Assembly: GCF_003337315.1 (NCBI RefSeq)
Contig: NZ_QPJV01000010.1
Coordinates: forward strand, 1-64,000
Origin: Vagococcus fluvialis
GTDB taxonomy: Bacteria; Bacillota; Bacilli; Lactobacillales; Vagococcaceae
DNA: 64,000 bases
Direction of reading: 5' to 3'
Shown here piece after piece: positions 8,306-17,874 of this stretch. Numbering within the stretch: position 1 is the stretch's first letter; each line of letters opens with the position of its first letter. The notes under the pieces are model-generated. The model was not told the origin of the DNA, did no database searches, and was given only the letters and a program-made list of their open reading frames with translations. A program made the position numbers and the translations under genes.

Positions 8306-10116
8306 TTAAACCAACTCTTCAATAATTGCTGCTGTTTTTAAGGGTTGGCTAATGGGGAAATGATGTCCAGAAAAAAGAGTAGCAATAACATTAAAATTAT
8401 TTGGCTTAGTGTAACTTTTATCTTCTGTTCCCCAAATACTGTAAATATTTTCACTTAGAGATAGGTTAAAAGTCAATTCTTGCAGTTTATTATTAAGTAG
8501 TAAATTAGTATTTAAAATTCTAGGGGAGCTAAAACTTTTATTTAAATTCTGAAAGTAAGTATCAGGAATTTCTTCTTCTACTGAAAACAACCCTTGTTTC
8601 ATAAAATGCTTTGATAATTGTTTTGTGCTTGCTGCTTTTAATACTATTCTGTTCATCCAAAGTGGAAGACTAGCCGCTATTTTTTGGACAGGAGGCTGTA
8701 ATAAAATAAGTTGTTGATTAGGTAATAAAATTTTATTTTCATAAGCATAAAGCAAGAGAGCAGCACCAAAAGAATGACCTATAAATGTTGATTCACTTCC
8801 AGTTTCTTGTTGAATTATTTTAATAATATCTAAGTATGAATTTAAAATATTTTTATCTGATTTAAATGGTGAGCGTCCAAATCCAGGTAAATCAACTATC
8901 AAAATAGGACGACCAGTTTTTTTGTTTAATTCAATTCCTAATGAAAATAAGTCAGAAGCCTCACTAAGTAAACCATGAACTAAAACAATTGTTTTTCCTA
9001 ATCCATTTAACGAATAAAAACATGTTTGGTTAATTGATTTTCGTGTAAAGGGTGCAATCTCTCTGTTTCCAAATGTAAGAGTGTAATCAATATCTGCAAT
9101 TACAAGTGGAAGTGATTCCTTAGCTGATAACTCCTTTACTAAAATAGCTGGGAAATCAGTTGTTACTTGATGATTATTAAATTGTCTTTTAGTCATGAAA
9201 TTTAAACTTGATTTAGAAACACCAGTTACTCTACTCCCACCAAGTGTCATTACGGTTTTTAAGAGTGGCATAGGTACAACTAATTTAGGTGCTTTCATAT
9301 TCATCGTATTTGATACGATTGACATCAATTCTGGTAGCTTTATGTCTTCATTTTTATTTTGAACTAAAGTGTAGGTAGCAGATTCGTTGACTGATTTGAG
9401 TAAAGAATCAACGATGAAATTTGCTAGCACATCTCGATGAATAACAGGTAAACGATAATCTTCTCTACCAGGAATAATCGGCAGTAAACCTTTTCGAATT
9501 ATTTTCATAAATAGTCCAAATCCAGCTAATTGCTCAGTTTCTCCAGTGTCTTTATTACCGATAACAGTCGGAGGATTAATAACAATAAGTGGGATATTCT
9601 TTTCTAGAGTAATTTGTCTAATTAAAATATCAGCTTGAAATTTCATCTGCTCATAGTAAGAATCATTTAGTAGTAATGGATGAGTTTCTTCAAAAACGTT
9701 GAGATCTAACCAGTTATTTGGATTATCAGAAAAAGGACTCATATATCCAACTATATGAATAAATTGTTTTATTCCATTTTTTTATGAATTACTTTTGCTA
9801 AATCTGCTACATGTTTAGCTCCATTTAAAAAGGCTGTTTTGGCATCCTCTTTCGTTAAAGTTATATCCATAGGTCCACCACAATGAATAATGGAGTTGCA
9901 AGAAAGAGCTATTTCTTTGTCTTTAAAACTTAAACCTAAATTTGGTAAAGTTAAATCTCCAGTAATTAATTGTATTTTAGATTTATTGAATTTTTGTAGA
10001 TGCTTAGCTTTTTCCTTGTTCCTAACAAGGAGGGGTAAGTTGATATCTTTGTCAGCTAGTTGTTTAACAACCTCTTTACCGATGAATCCTGTAGATCCAA
10101 TAATTAATACATTCAT
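8306..10116 (-). pseudogene. Frameshifted NAD(P)-dehydrogenase/alpha-beta hydrolase fusion
   Basis: The first frame (10116 to 9769) is a Rossmann N-terminus (MNVLIIGSTGFIGKEVVKQL) of an extended SDR/NAD-epimerase. The second frame (9742 to 8306) holds the rest of that domain, including the YxxMK-type active site (SYYEQMK), followed by an alpha/beta hydrolase with nucleophile motif GHSFGAA and a C-terminal SGHHFP histidine. The break is an A7 tract on the coding strand (9777-9783); eight As would join both frames into one protein of about 600 residues. RBS AAGGAG precedes 10116. Substrate unknown. It may be a true pseudogene, a slippage-controlled gene or a sequencing error. Confidence 0.8.
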
Positions 10117-10130
10117 AATTAAATCTCCTT

Positions 10131-10150
10131 TTAGTACTGATAAGTACTAA
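10131..10150. promoter_or_regulatory. TetR-type operator 1
   Basis: The palindrome TTAGTACT-GATA-AGTACTAA lies just upstream of the ribosome site of the fusion gene. A related copy lies at 10760-10779 beside the ruined TetR gene, so this is probably the operator of that repressor. Confidence 0.7.
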
Positions 10151-10171
10151 TTTAGTTTAAAAAAATTACTC

Positions 10172-10761
10172 TTAAACGAGTAATTTAAATAATTGTTTAG
10201 CTGTAGTTGTTATGATGCTATTATCTTTTTTTATTTCTGCTAAAAATAGAGCTCCTTCTAAATTTGTAATAAACAAGTTAGCAATTTCTTAAGGATTTAC
10301 CTCTTGTTTAAATTCTTTCTTTTCAATTCCTTCTCTAATCAAATTTTCGCAAATAGAGGTTAGTCCTGTAAAAAAAATAAGCCATTTTTTCTTTTACAGA
10401 ATTTGCTTCATTAGGAGCTTGAATGGCTAATGTAATGAAAAGACAACCGCCTTGTGAATCTCTACTTTTTTATTCCTGTTGAAAGATTTTCTAGAAAAAG
10501 TAAAATTTTCTGTTCAACGGAAAATTTGGTTTGAGAGAGGATAAGTTCTAAATCTTTTTGATAAGAATTAATCCAATAATCAATGGCAGCATCTAAGAGT
10601 TCATCTTTATTAGCGAAATGATAATAAACATTGGATTTAGAAACATTGCTAACTTTCACAATTTCATCCATGCTGGTATAAATAAATCCTTTTTCAAAAA
10701 ATAATCGAGCAGCAACTTCAACGACATGTTCTTTGTTTAATACTTTATGTTTTGTCGTACT
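10172..10761 (-). pseudogene. TetR/AcrR repressor, multiply disrupted
   Basis: Reading the minus strand across frames gives a complete TetR regulator of about 195 codons. The N-terminal HTH is clear (VSKSNVYYHFANKDELLDAA) and the C-terminal domain is of TetR_C type. Lesions: no ATG, GTG or TTG at the start (the frame opens TCT AGT ACG); a +1 error in A6 at 10466-10471; another in a T8 tract (10370-10377); and a nonsense TAA at 10290-10292 where GAA is expected. The frame ends near 10172. It probably once repressed the neighbouring fusion gene and itself. The mixture of point and indel lesions argues for genuine decay. Confidence 0.85.
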
Positions 10762-10779
10762 AGAACTATATAGTACTAA
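10760..10779. promoter_or_regulatory. TetR-type operator 2
   Basis: CTAGAACT-ATAT-AGTACTAA is an imperfect copy (6 of 8 arm positions paired) of the palindrome at 10131-10150 and overlaps the expected start of the TetR reading frame, consistent with former autoregulation. Confidence 0.6.
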
Positions 10780-10892
10780 AAATAAAAATGTAAGGAATTT
10801 ATTTTCTTTTTTATGGACAAAAATATAATTAAGGAGTAGGTTGGTTAGTAGATAATAAAATCTAAATTAAAATTAGTAATGGAGGTTATATT

Positions 10893-11477
10893 ATGAATCA
10901 GATAGATTTTATCAGAGAACAAATAATAAATGATCCTGCTAATCAAAACTTTTTAAAACAGGGATGGCAACCTGTTTTTCTAGCCAACCCAAAAGCAAAA
11001 ATAGTGATAATTGGTCAAGCACCAGGAATCAAAACACAAGAACGTAAGGAAGTATTTAGAGATAAAAGTGGTGAAAAATTGCGTGAGTGGATGGGTGTAT
11101 CAGAAGAAATTTTTTATGAGTCAGGAAAAATTTCTGTTTTACCTTTAGATTTTTATTTTCCAGGAAAAGCTAAAGCTGGAGATTTACCTCCAAGGAAAGT
11201 TTTTGCTGCTAAATGGCATCCATTGTTACTAAAAGAGATGCCCGATGTGGAATTAATTATCTTGATGGGTTCATATGCCCAAAAATACTATCTTGGTAAA
11301 AATGTGCATAAGAATTTAACTGAAACAGTGTTTGCCTATGAAGAATATTTACCAAAATATTTTCCTATTGTTCACTCATCGCCTTTAAATTTTCGCTGGT
11401 TTAAGAATAATCCTAATTTTGAAGAAAAGATTGTCCCAGTTCTAAGAGAAAAAGTTCATGAGATATTGGAAAACTAA
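10893..11477 (+). CDS. Uracil-DNA glycosylase superfamily protein
   Basis: A 194-residue protein of the UDG superfamily, which removes uracil or related damaged bases from DNA. Motif 1 appears as IIGQAPGIKTQE (about 36-47) and motif 2 as VHSSPLNFRWF near residue 165, with conserved AKWHPLLL and ILMGSYAQKYYLG in between. This form differs from the classical Ung signature GQDPYH and matches the small UDG family common in lactobacilli and enterococci. GGAGG lies 8 bases before ATG. Monocistronic; its upstream neighbour is the decayed TetR gene. Confidence 0.85.
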   Translation: MNQIDFIREQIINDPANQNFLKQGWQPVFLANPKAKIVIIGQAPGIKTQERKEVFRDKSGEKLREWMGVSEEIFYESGKISVLPLDFYFPGKAKAGDLPPRKVFAAKWHPLLLKEMPDVELIILMGSYAQKYYLGKNVHKNLTETVFAYEEYLPKYFPIVHSSPLNFRWFKNNPNFEEKIVPVLREKVHEILEN

Positions 11478-11545
11478 AAAGACATAGAGTACCTACTACT
11501 AATCAGTTATAATACTTGTATATAAAATGGAGGTAACTAATAACA

Positions 11546-12169
11546 ATGAAAAAAATATCTAAACTATTAAAAACTTTACCAGTATTAGTTTTATTGACAG
11601 TATTACTCTCAGGATGTACTGATCTTCTTAATTGGGGAAAAGATTTCAAACAGGATTTTAAAGGATTGGACATGGTGATTCAAACTTATGATAATGACTC
11701 ACAGTTAATTGATTCAATTAAAGGAAAGTCTGTCAAAATTGAAAAAGATACAACTTTTGATCGTAAAGATTCAGAAGGAGAAACAAGAAAAGAATCGAAA
11801 GTACTTTCTATCACAGTTGGTGGAGAGAATATGACTCATGTGGGATCTTCTTTAATTGCTTACGAAGACGGTATGACCAATGTCTTTGAAGAATATGCTA
11901 AAACAGTTAAAATTGATAACCAAAACAAGTCGGTTCCAATGTTAAATAGCATGGTAAATGAATTTCAAAATGATTTTACAGGAAAATCAAAAACTATCTT
12001 AATTAGAAGTCAAAATGGTTCACCACTGGCAACCTTTACGGGAGATAGTATTCGAATGTCAGACACAGATGTCCCATCATCAACTAATTTTTTAATTGAT
12101 GGAAAACGTCTGTTTGTTTACCGATGCGATTATACAGTTTATGATAATAAATTACTGCTGGAAAACTAG
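11546..12169 (+). CDS. Lipoprotein of unknown function (DUF5052-like)
   Basis: A 207-residue secreted lipoprotein. A basic N-terminus and hydrophobic stretch end in lipobox LLSGC (Cys about 24), so the mature protein would be attached to the outer face of the membrane. The rest reads like the DUF5052 family of enterococci and streptococci (DLLNWGKDFKQDFKGLDM, then a beta-rich domain with DGKRLFVYRCDYTVYDN near the end). No enzymatic motif is visible. GGAGGT precedes ATG and a strong hairpin terminator follows. Confidence 0.8.
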   Translation: MKKISKLLKTLPVLVLLTVLLSGCTDLLNWGKDFKQDFKGLDMVIQTYDNDSQLIDSIKGKSVKIEKDTTFDRKDSEGETRKESKVLSITVGGENMTHVGSSLIAYEDGMTNVFEEYAKTVKIDNQNKSVPMLNSMVNEFQNDFTGKSKTILIRSQNGSPLATFTGDSIRMSDTDVPSSTNFLIDGKRLFVYRCDYTVYDNKLLLEN

Positions 12170-12194
12170 TAAAAACTATTCCTCACATTGATAT

Positions 12195-12260
12195 ACTCCC
12201 TTTAAAAGTAGACACTAGAAAAACAAAAATTTCTAGACTATTTTAAAGGGAGTTTTTTTC
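12195..12260 (+). terminator. Long hairpin terminator after lipoprotein gene
   Basis: ACTCCCTTTAAAA pairs with TTTTAAAGGGAGT, and an inner CTAGAAA/TTTCTAG pair extends the stem; T7 follows at 12253. Directly after it an ATG opens only ten codons (MTKRIKFTFS), faintly recalling an IS3-family OrfA N-terminus, so an insertion-sequence relic cannot be excluded. Confidence 0.75.
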
Positions 12261-12413
12261 TATGACCAAAAGAATTAAGTTTACATTTAGCTAAATGCTA
12301 ATTTCATTGACACTGTACCATCTACGACTTTTAGAAACTAAATCTAAAAACATTTAACATAATTTTATTTTGAAAATCTAATAAATTCAAAATATCTTTT
12401 TCCGTCGTTTCCT

Positions 12414-14006
12414 TTATCCCTCTATTTTATCCCAAAAGATTTTTTTAATTCGCAGTTGATACAATACAACTAACAGACTTATTGCACCTAAAATTACCAC
12501 ATTAAGGAACCTAGGATCATCTACTGTGCTTGTTACAGTATAAAGAAGGAAGATACTAATTCCACCTATAATCATGGTTCCAAACATAGTTCCCATAATT
12601 TTAAAAGTACCTGAACCTCGGTTAAATAATTGGTTGATATTAGTCCAATTAAGTGAGAGATGTCTCCAATCATCACGAATAAAATGAGAAGTACCTACTA
12701 AGCAACCCATAAAAGCACCGAAGATTAAGGCGATAATTAAAATAATTGACAATTTTAACACTAAACCGCCTACTAACATAATCAAAAAGAGTGAGACAAA
12801 TTGGACCGCAAAAGCAAAATAGTATTTCAGTTTAATATAGTTTTTAAAAGAAATAGGTAAGGACTTAATAAACATTAGGTTATCTTGGTCTAAAGAGATA
12901 ATCACACTTGCTAAAGAATTAATTCCTAATGTCATTATGGCAAAAATGATTCCCATAACAAAGAATAAAGCAAAGTAATGAGTCCCTAATTCGGCTAAAA
13001 ATTCGGTGCCATTCGCAAAAAATGGGAAAATAATAACTATTGGAAAGATAAATAAACCTGACAAAATTTGCAGTTGTAGCGTTGGATTTTTAATTAAACT
13101 AAAATGATAAGAAATTAGTTGTTTTCTTAATGATTTATAGACTGTTTTTTTCTTTTTTTGAGTATTTGTTGTTACTTGATTTCTGATTTTAGGTAGTGTT
13201 TTTTCTTTAATTAACATACCAAACAAGGCAACTAAGGCAACAATAATTAGAAATCCTATTAGTGCATCTAAAGAAAATGGTGCCACAATTAATTGATGAA
13301 ATGGTTTTAATATAGAAATTACTTGTTGGTCTTTCAACTGGCTCATATCACTAATTGTTGATTGCTTTTGGTTCATATACAGAATACCAACTAACATTCC
13401 TACTGTTGGAATAAACATGAGTAGTGTTGTTAATGTTGTTTTAAACTTTTGAAACACCTTGGTCTGAATTAACAGTGAAACAAAATAAGTGACTAACTCT
13501 AAATAAAGGATAAAAAACAAAACGAACAAAAGTAAGCTAAATGGTAACATTAAGAAAATTGAAATTGAACTTCTAAATGCTGTTAAGATAAATAATGCCA
13601 AAATTGGTAGCATAAATGGAATAATAAAAAATCCCACAGATAAAAACTTAGCTAAAAAAACACTTCGCTCGGAAAAAGGTAAAGGTAAATAATCTTCAAT
13701 GTCTTTACTATCAAAATAGACATTATAAACAACAAAGACACCTTGAGAAAATCCTAAAATACTAAATATGCCTAAATAATAAGTAAAGTATCCAGGAAAC
13801 TGACTAAAATTAATCATAAACATGTTCATGCCATAAACAAAAGTAAATATACAACTTAGCATCACTTGTTGAATCATAATACTTTTAAAAATTTCATCTC
13901 CTTGTTTTCCCTTTTTTCTAAGTTGAGCTGTTACTTGAGGATTGGCATATATTAAATTCACTTTAAACAAAGAAAGTAATTGTCTTTTAAAGAGTGTCAT
14001 CAACAT
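12414..14006 (-). CDS. ABC-2 type exporter, membrane subunit
   Basis: A 530-residue polytopic protein with about 12-14 hydrophobic helices and a basic cytoplasmic loop near residue 290 (NTQKKKKTVYKSLRKQ). Its start overlaps the end of the ATPase gene by 20 bases, so the two are translationally coupled and form one exporter. Size and topology match large ABC-2 permeases of lactic acid bacteria, often annotated as multidrug or bacteriocin-type exporters; the substrate cannot be read from the sequence. Confidence 0.87.
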   Translation of the reverse strand: MLMTLFKRQLLSLFKVNLIYANPQVTAQLRKKGKQGDEIFKSIMIQQVMLSCIFTFVYGMNMFMINFSQFPGYFTYYLGIFSILGFSQGVFVVYNVYFDSKDIEDYLPLPFSERSVFLAKFLSVGFFIIPFMLPILALFILTAFRSSISIFLMLPFSLLLFVLFFILYLELVTYFVSLLIQTKVFQKFKTTLTTLLMFIPTVGMLVGILYMNQKQSTISDMSQLKDQQVISILKPFHQLIVAPFSLDALIGFLIIVALVALFGMLIKEKTLPKIRNQVTTNTQKKKKTVYKSLRKQLISYHFSLIKNPTLQLQILSGLFIFPIVIIFPFFANGTEFLAELGTHYFALFFVMGIIFAIMTLGINSLASVIISLDQDNLMFIKSLPISFKNYIKLKYYFAFAVQFVSLFLIMLVGGLVLKLSIILIIALIFGAFMGCLVGTSHFIRDDWRHLSLNWTNINQLFNRGSGTFKIMGTMFGTMIIGGISIFLLYTVTSTVDDPRFLNVVILGAISLLVVLYQLRIKKIFWDKIEG

Positions 14007-14742
14007 TCAACTCCTTCTCTTCTTGTTTGCGTCCAGCCATCTCTAAATAAATCGTTTCAAGTGATTCCTCTGGATATTCTTTCAACAAGTCTTCAACAGA
14101 GCCGTTATAAATCAATTCACCTTTCTTCAAGATTGCTAACTCATCACATAACTGCTCAGCCGTATCTAAATTATGTGTCGAGAAAATAACCGTGTTTCCT
14201 TGAGCTGCATGTTCTCGCATAAGTTGTTTTAAATCAAAAGCTGCTTGTGGATCTAATCCTTGCATTGGTTCATCCAAAATCCAAATATCTGGATTAGATA
14301 AAAGAGCACCAATGACAATTACTTTTTGCCTCATCCCATGAGAAAAACTATCGATTTCATTATTAACTTGCTGTCTAATTTCAAAAAGTGATGCTAAGTT
14401 ATTTATTTTCTGATTTTTTTCTACTTCACTTAAATCAAAAGCTGCAGCGACTAAGTTCCAATATTCCATTGCAGTTAGTTGTAAAAACATATTAGGTGTA
14501 TCAGGAACATAACCTATTCTTTTCTTAATTTCTAAACGATTTTCCTTTAATGACTTACCATCAACGGTAATCTCACCAGATGTCGGCATAATAATACTTA
14601 CCAAACTTTTAATTGTGGTTGATTTACCAGCCCCGTTATGACCTAAAAAACCAAATATTTTCCCCTCCGGTATTGTTAATGTTAAACCTTTTAACGCTTC
14701 CTTTGTTCCATATTTTTTCTGTACATTTTCGAATATAATCAT
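13987..14742 (-). CDS. ABC transporter ATP-binding protein
   Basis: A cytoplasmic ATPase of 251 residues that powers the adjacent ABC-2 permease. Walker A is GHNGAGKST, Q-loop around YVPDTPNMF, the signature is the variant FSHGMRQK, and Walker B is IWILDEPMQGLD with H-loop FSTHN. An ATG at 14757 gives five more residues but has no ribosome site; ATG 14742 follows GGGGTTG and starts at the conserved IIFENVQKKYG. The pair is on the minus strand and has no regulator beside it. Confidence 0.92.
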   Translation of the reverse strand: MIIFENVQKKYGTKEALKGLTLTIPEGKIFGFLGHNGAGKSTTIKSLVSIIMPTSGEITVDGKSLKENRLEIKKRIGYVPDTPNMFLQLTAMEYWNLVAAAFDLSEVEKNQKINNLASLFEIRQQVNNEIDSFSHGMRQKVIVIGALLSNPDIWILDEPMQGLDPQAAFDLKQLMREHAAQGNTVIFSTHNLDTAEQLCDELAILKKGELIYNGSVEDLLKEYPEESLETIYLEMAGRKQEEKELNVDDTL

Positions 14743-14821
14743 ATTAAACAACCCCATTTTTCGAATTTATTACCTAATATTATACACTTTCTAGGCAATA
14801 AATGACATTTGTTGTCAAAAA

Positions 14822-14872
14822 AATCAAAAAAGAAACTCAAACAGATTACTAATTCTTTCTGTTTAAGTTTCT
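14822..14872 (-). terminator. Terminator of the 15532-14917 gene pair
   Basis: AGAAACTCAAACAGA (14831-14845) pairs with TCTGTTTAAGTTTCT (14858-14872) apart from one mismatch. The A-run to the left is a U-run for minus-strand transcripts. Confidence 0.82.
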
Positions 14873-14916
14873 ATACATTCTTGTTCAGTTTTCTACTTGA
14901 CGGGAAGTAGTTCATA

Positions 14917-15234
14917 TTAGTTTGAGGAATATTTTATTTTTTTATAAATAAAAGTAATTAACGTAGCAATCAACAAACTAAATAAGATAATACCAATTAA
15001 AGTAATAGCTAGTGCCATTAGAGAGTCTCCATAATTTTTTAAATAACTAGCAGAGTTAAGTAAGATTAAAAGTGAGATAGCTGCTATTACAATAAAAGTT
15101 AGATAAAATAATAGATTGTTTTTTTGTTTATTGTAATTAGTGACATCTTTACTTAGATTACCTCGATTAAAAAAATCGAATCCATGCATATCATCCTGTT
15201 TAGGGTTTAGTCGATCTAAATCTGACTTTTTCAT
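14917..15234 (-). CDS. Small membrane protein, two TM helices
   Basis: A 105-residue protein with a hydrophilic N-terminal half (about 1-40) and two membrane helices (about 42-62 and 70-95), ending in basic KKIKYSSN. I recognise no family. ATG 15234 is preferred because AAAAGGAG lies 7 bases upstream; an upstream ATG at 15255 has no ribosome site. It follows the Crp-type remnant on the same strand with overlapping signals, so the two may share a transcript. Confidence 0.7.
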   Translation of the reverse strand: MKKSDLDRLNPKQDDMHGFDFFNRGNLSKDVTNYNKQKNNLLFYLTFIVIAAISLLILLNSASYLKNYGDSLMALAITLIGIILFSLLIATLITFIYKKIKYSSN

Positions 15235-15247
15235 TATCCATCTCCTT

Positions 15248-15574
15248 TTAATCACGTTTATGAGTCATTGATAACTTTCGTAAGACATCTTCGTTTGTTA
15301 TGTAATAGCCACTTGTTTGCCGTTCTATAATCTGCTCATCAACTAATTTTTTGAGTAATCTTGATACATGGCGATAACTTAAACCTAATGTTTCAGATAC
15401 ATCTCTTAAGTTATCTTGGAAATGATGTTTATAAGAGCCATCTAAAATATAGCTACAAAGCCTTTCCTCACCAGAAAACAATGCAGTTGATAAATAGTTA
15501 TTTGAACTATCTTGAAGTTTTATCGTTTGCAAGAGCTTTGATTCAAAAAATTTAAAACAAGTTAAACTTGCTGT
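15248..15574 (-). pseudogene. Crp/Fnr-type regulator, C-terminal remnant
   Basis: The conceptual protein (about 94 residues from TTG 15532, or 108 from a stop at about 15575) is only the C-terminal winged helix of a Crp/Fnr regulator: a dimerisation-helix remnant (CFKFFESKLL), then the HTH (RDVSETLGLSYRHVSRLLKKL) and wing (IIERQTSGYYI). It most recalls the YeiL branch. The cyclic-nucleotide-binding beta-barrel of about 120 residues is missing, with an in-frame stop and unrelated AT-rich DNA in its place. Expression as a small DNA-binding protein is possible, but a truncation is more likely. Confidence 0.7.
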
Positions 15575-15700
15575 CTACTATATTCTAATCTGAATAGTTA
15601 GAATTTGAAAGAAAAAGACGATTGTTTTAGTGATAGAATGTTTTACAGTCAGTTAAAATTTCGATAGACTGTGAGTAAAGGTTTATAAGGAGTTGTTTTG

Positions 15701-16090
15701 ATGACAGAGACTGACAAACAATTATTAAAAGAATTTCAAGTGTCTTGGGCACAACATAAATATTGGGTGATGTCACGCACTCAACAAGCATATAATCAAA
15801 TACGAGAGCTCGCTAAAGGTAATAAATGGAATCAAGAAAAGAATGAAACATATGAAACTCTTTTAAAAGATTTAGAAACTACAGAACCAACAGAAAAAAC
15901 CTTAAGAAATGCTTACCAACATATTTGGGGGTATTTCAAAAAAGAAGCAACATTAAAAGAAATCCACACTTATATAGAATTAATAAAGAAATCACCTATA
16001 GATAGTAAGGAATTAGAAGTTTTTTTAAAAGAATTAGCGAAAAAATACGAGAAAAAATATCTCTTGAATATGAGATGGCCTTTGTCTTAA
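15701..16090 (+). CDS. DUF1722 (YbgA-like) protein
   Basis: A 129-residue stand-alone DUF1722 protein, the domain also found at the C-terminus of E. coli YbgA. The signature HKYWVMSRTQQAYNQI sits near the N-terminus, followed by LRNAYQHIWGYFKK and RWPLS at the very end. The molecular function is unknown. ATAAGGAG at 15685-15692 sets ATG 15701 rather than TTG 15698. It is divergent from the Crp-type remnant and followed by its own terminator. Confidence 0.85.
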   Translation: MTETDKQLLKEFQVSWAQHKYWVMSRTQQAYNQIRELAKGNKWNQEKNETYETLLKDLETTEPTEKTLRNAYQHIWGYFKKEATLKEIHTYIELIKKSPIDSKELEVFLKELAKKYEKKYLLNMRWPLS

Positions 16091-16103
16091 TTAAATAATT
16101 AGT

Positions 16104-16135
16104 AAAAATCCTTAGAGTTTTCTGAGGATTTTTTT
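16104..16135 (+). terminator. Terminator after DUF1722 gene
   Basis: AAAATCCTTAGA and TCTGAGGATTTTT pair around GTTT, followed by a T-run. Confidence 0.85.
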
Positions 16136-16218
16136 ATTGAGTCCATACAAAAAGCCAGATAGTGACATTTTCTTAATCAATTATTTGATAAAATAAGGAG
16201 AACAAAGGAGTGGTGCTA

Positions 16219-16559
16219 ATGATGATTGAACCGAACAAGTTAGAGATAAAAGTATCTAATATTTTTTCTTGAGATGAAATATTAGTTTACTTAAATCGAG
16301 AGCCAAATGAAGTAATGTATAAGATTAATGATAAAACATTACGCCGAGCCTTTAAGTTAGAAGAAAAAATTTATTTATGTGATATTTCTTTTAATGAAAG
16401 AAAAAATGTCATTGAAGTCACGTTATTAAATGATGTTCACTGGAGTCAAATTGAGCAAACTATGGTTATTAATTTTATGGTCGAGTGCCGTATTTAGAAG
16501 AAGCGGAACTTAAAAATATCATTGAAGACGTGAAAAAACGTATGGCAGAAATTAACTAA
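16219..16559 (+). pseudogene. Broken gene, possibly DNA-3-methyladenine glycosylase fragment
   Basis: AAAGGAG precedes ATG 16219. The frame is cut by TGA at 16270-16272, continues open past 16315 and shifts frame near 16478; the shifted frame ends VPYLEEAELKNIIEDVKKR and stops at 16559. The N-terminal part (ILVYLNREPNEVMYKINDKTL) resembles the start of Gram-positive AlkA-type glycosylases from memory only, but the catalytic helix-hairpin-helix region is absent. The short tail may come from a different gene joined by deletion. Confidence 0.6.
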
Positions 16560-16587
16560 AATCATAAAAAGAGAGTCGAATAATAAA

Positions 16588-17847
16588 ATGAAGAAAAAAT
16601 GGTTTGTTGTCTTATTAAGTATTAGCATTCTTTTAACTGGATGTGGAACTAATTCCAAATCTGAAAAGAAAGCAAGTGATACAACTGAAGCAAAAACACT
16701 TCAAATGATGGAAATCAATGAAATTCCTAGTATGGATTCAAGAAAAGCTTTTGACGGAGGAAGTTTCATAGCTATTACTCAAGTTATGGAAGGATTATAT
16801 AATTTAGATGAGAAGGATCAATTAGTACCAGGTGTTGCGACAGAATTACCAACAATTAGTGAAGACGGATTAGTCTATAAAATCCCATTAAGAGAGGATG
16901 CCTACTGGTCTAATGAGGAACAAGTCACAGCTGATGATTTTGTTTACGCTTGGCAACAAATTGTTGATCCAAAATCAGGTGCAACAGGTGCATTTTTATT
17001 ACTAGATGTGGTAAAAAATGCGACAGAAATTAATCAAGGAAAAGTAGCAGTTGATGAATTAGGAATTAAGGCAGTTAGTAAATACGAGCTTGAAATAACC
17101 TTAGAACATCCAGTTCCTTATTTTACATCAATGTTAACTTTTCCAACTCTATTTCCTTTGAATAAAAACTACGTTGAGAAACAGGGAGAGAAATACGCTC
17201 AAGACAGCGAGCACTTAATTTATAATGGTGTTTTTAAATTAGCGGATTGGAAAGGTAGTAATCAAACTTGGAGTTATGAACAAAATAATCATTTTAGCCC
17301 TGTGACCAAAAAAGATTTTAGAGATGAAAAACCACTTGTTAATGAGTTTAATCCAAAATAAGGAACTCAAATTTGGCAAAAATTCTCAAGTAAATCAGGC
17401 ACAAAGGAAGTTAATTTAACCTTACTTGCTTCAGATCAAGACGAAAACAAACACATTACAGAATTTATTCAATTTAGTTTAGAGAGGATTCTTCCAAATA
17501 CTAAGATCACTATTGAATTGATGCCAGAAAAAAACTTATTGGAAAGAAGAGAAAAAGGAGATTTCGATTTAATTTTAAATCGTGTAGGACCAGATTTCCA
17601 AGACCCATTAACTTTTATGAATCAATATATGTCAACTTCTGATAGTAATGTGGCTAGTTATCAAAATAAATCCTATGATGAATTATTAAAAGAAGCAGAA
17701 AAACTTGCGACACAACTTGAAGAGCGTTGGAATAAACTAGTAGAAGCAGAAGATTTGTTACTAAAAGATGCTGGGGTTATCCCGATTTATCAATCAGCTA
17801 ATACTGCACTTCAAAGACCGACATATAATGGCTTAATTCACCATTGA
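16588..17847 (+). pseudogene. OppA-like peptide-binding lipoprotein, internally deleted
   Basis: The N-terminus is an intact lipoprotein signal (lipobox LLTGC) and SBP_bac_5 domain closely resembling the intact OppA at 26059-27714. Compared with it, a central block of about 125 residues is missing: after the SYEQN region the sequence jumps to HFSPVTKKDF, which matches SFSPTDKKDF near residue 345 of the intact protein. TAA at 17359-17361 then interrupts the frame, which stays open to 17847 in the same frame (ends PTYNGLIHH). The product cannot form a full peptide-binding fold. Confidence 0.9.
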
Positions 17848-17874
17848 TAAGTGCCATAAAAAGAGAAAGAGGAC

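Noticed and set aside
9890-10150. 86-codon plus-strand open frame opposite the fusion gene
   Set aside because: It is the antisense shadow of a clearly conserved Rossmann domain and lacks a ribosome site.
12195-12294. Possible insertion-sequence relic: long inverted repeat followed by ATG opening MTKRIKFTFS
   Set aside because: Only ten codons, no transposase motif and no second end repeat; the hairpin is adequately explained as a terminator.
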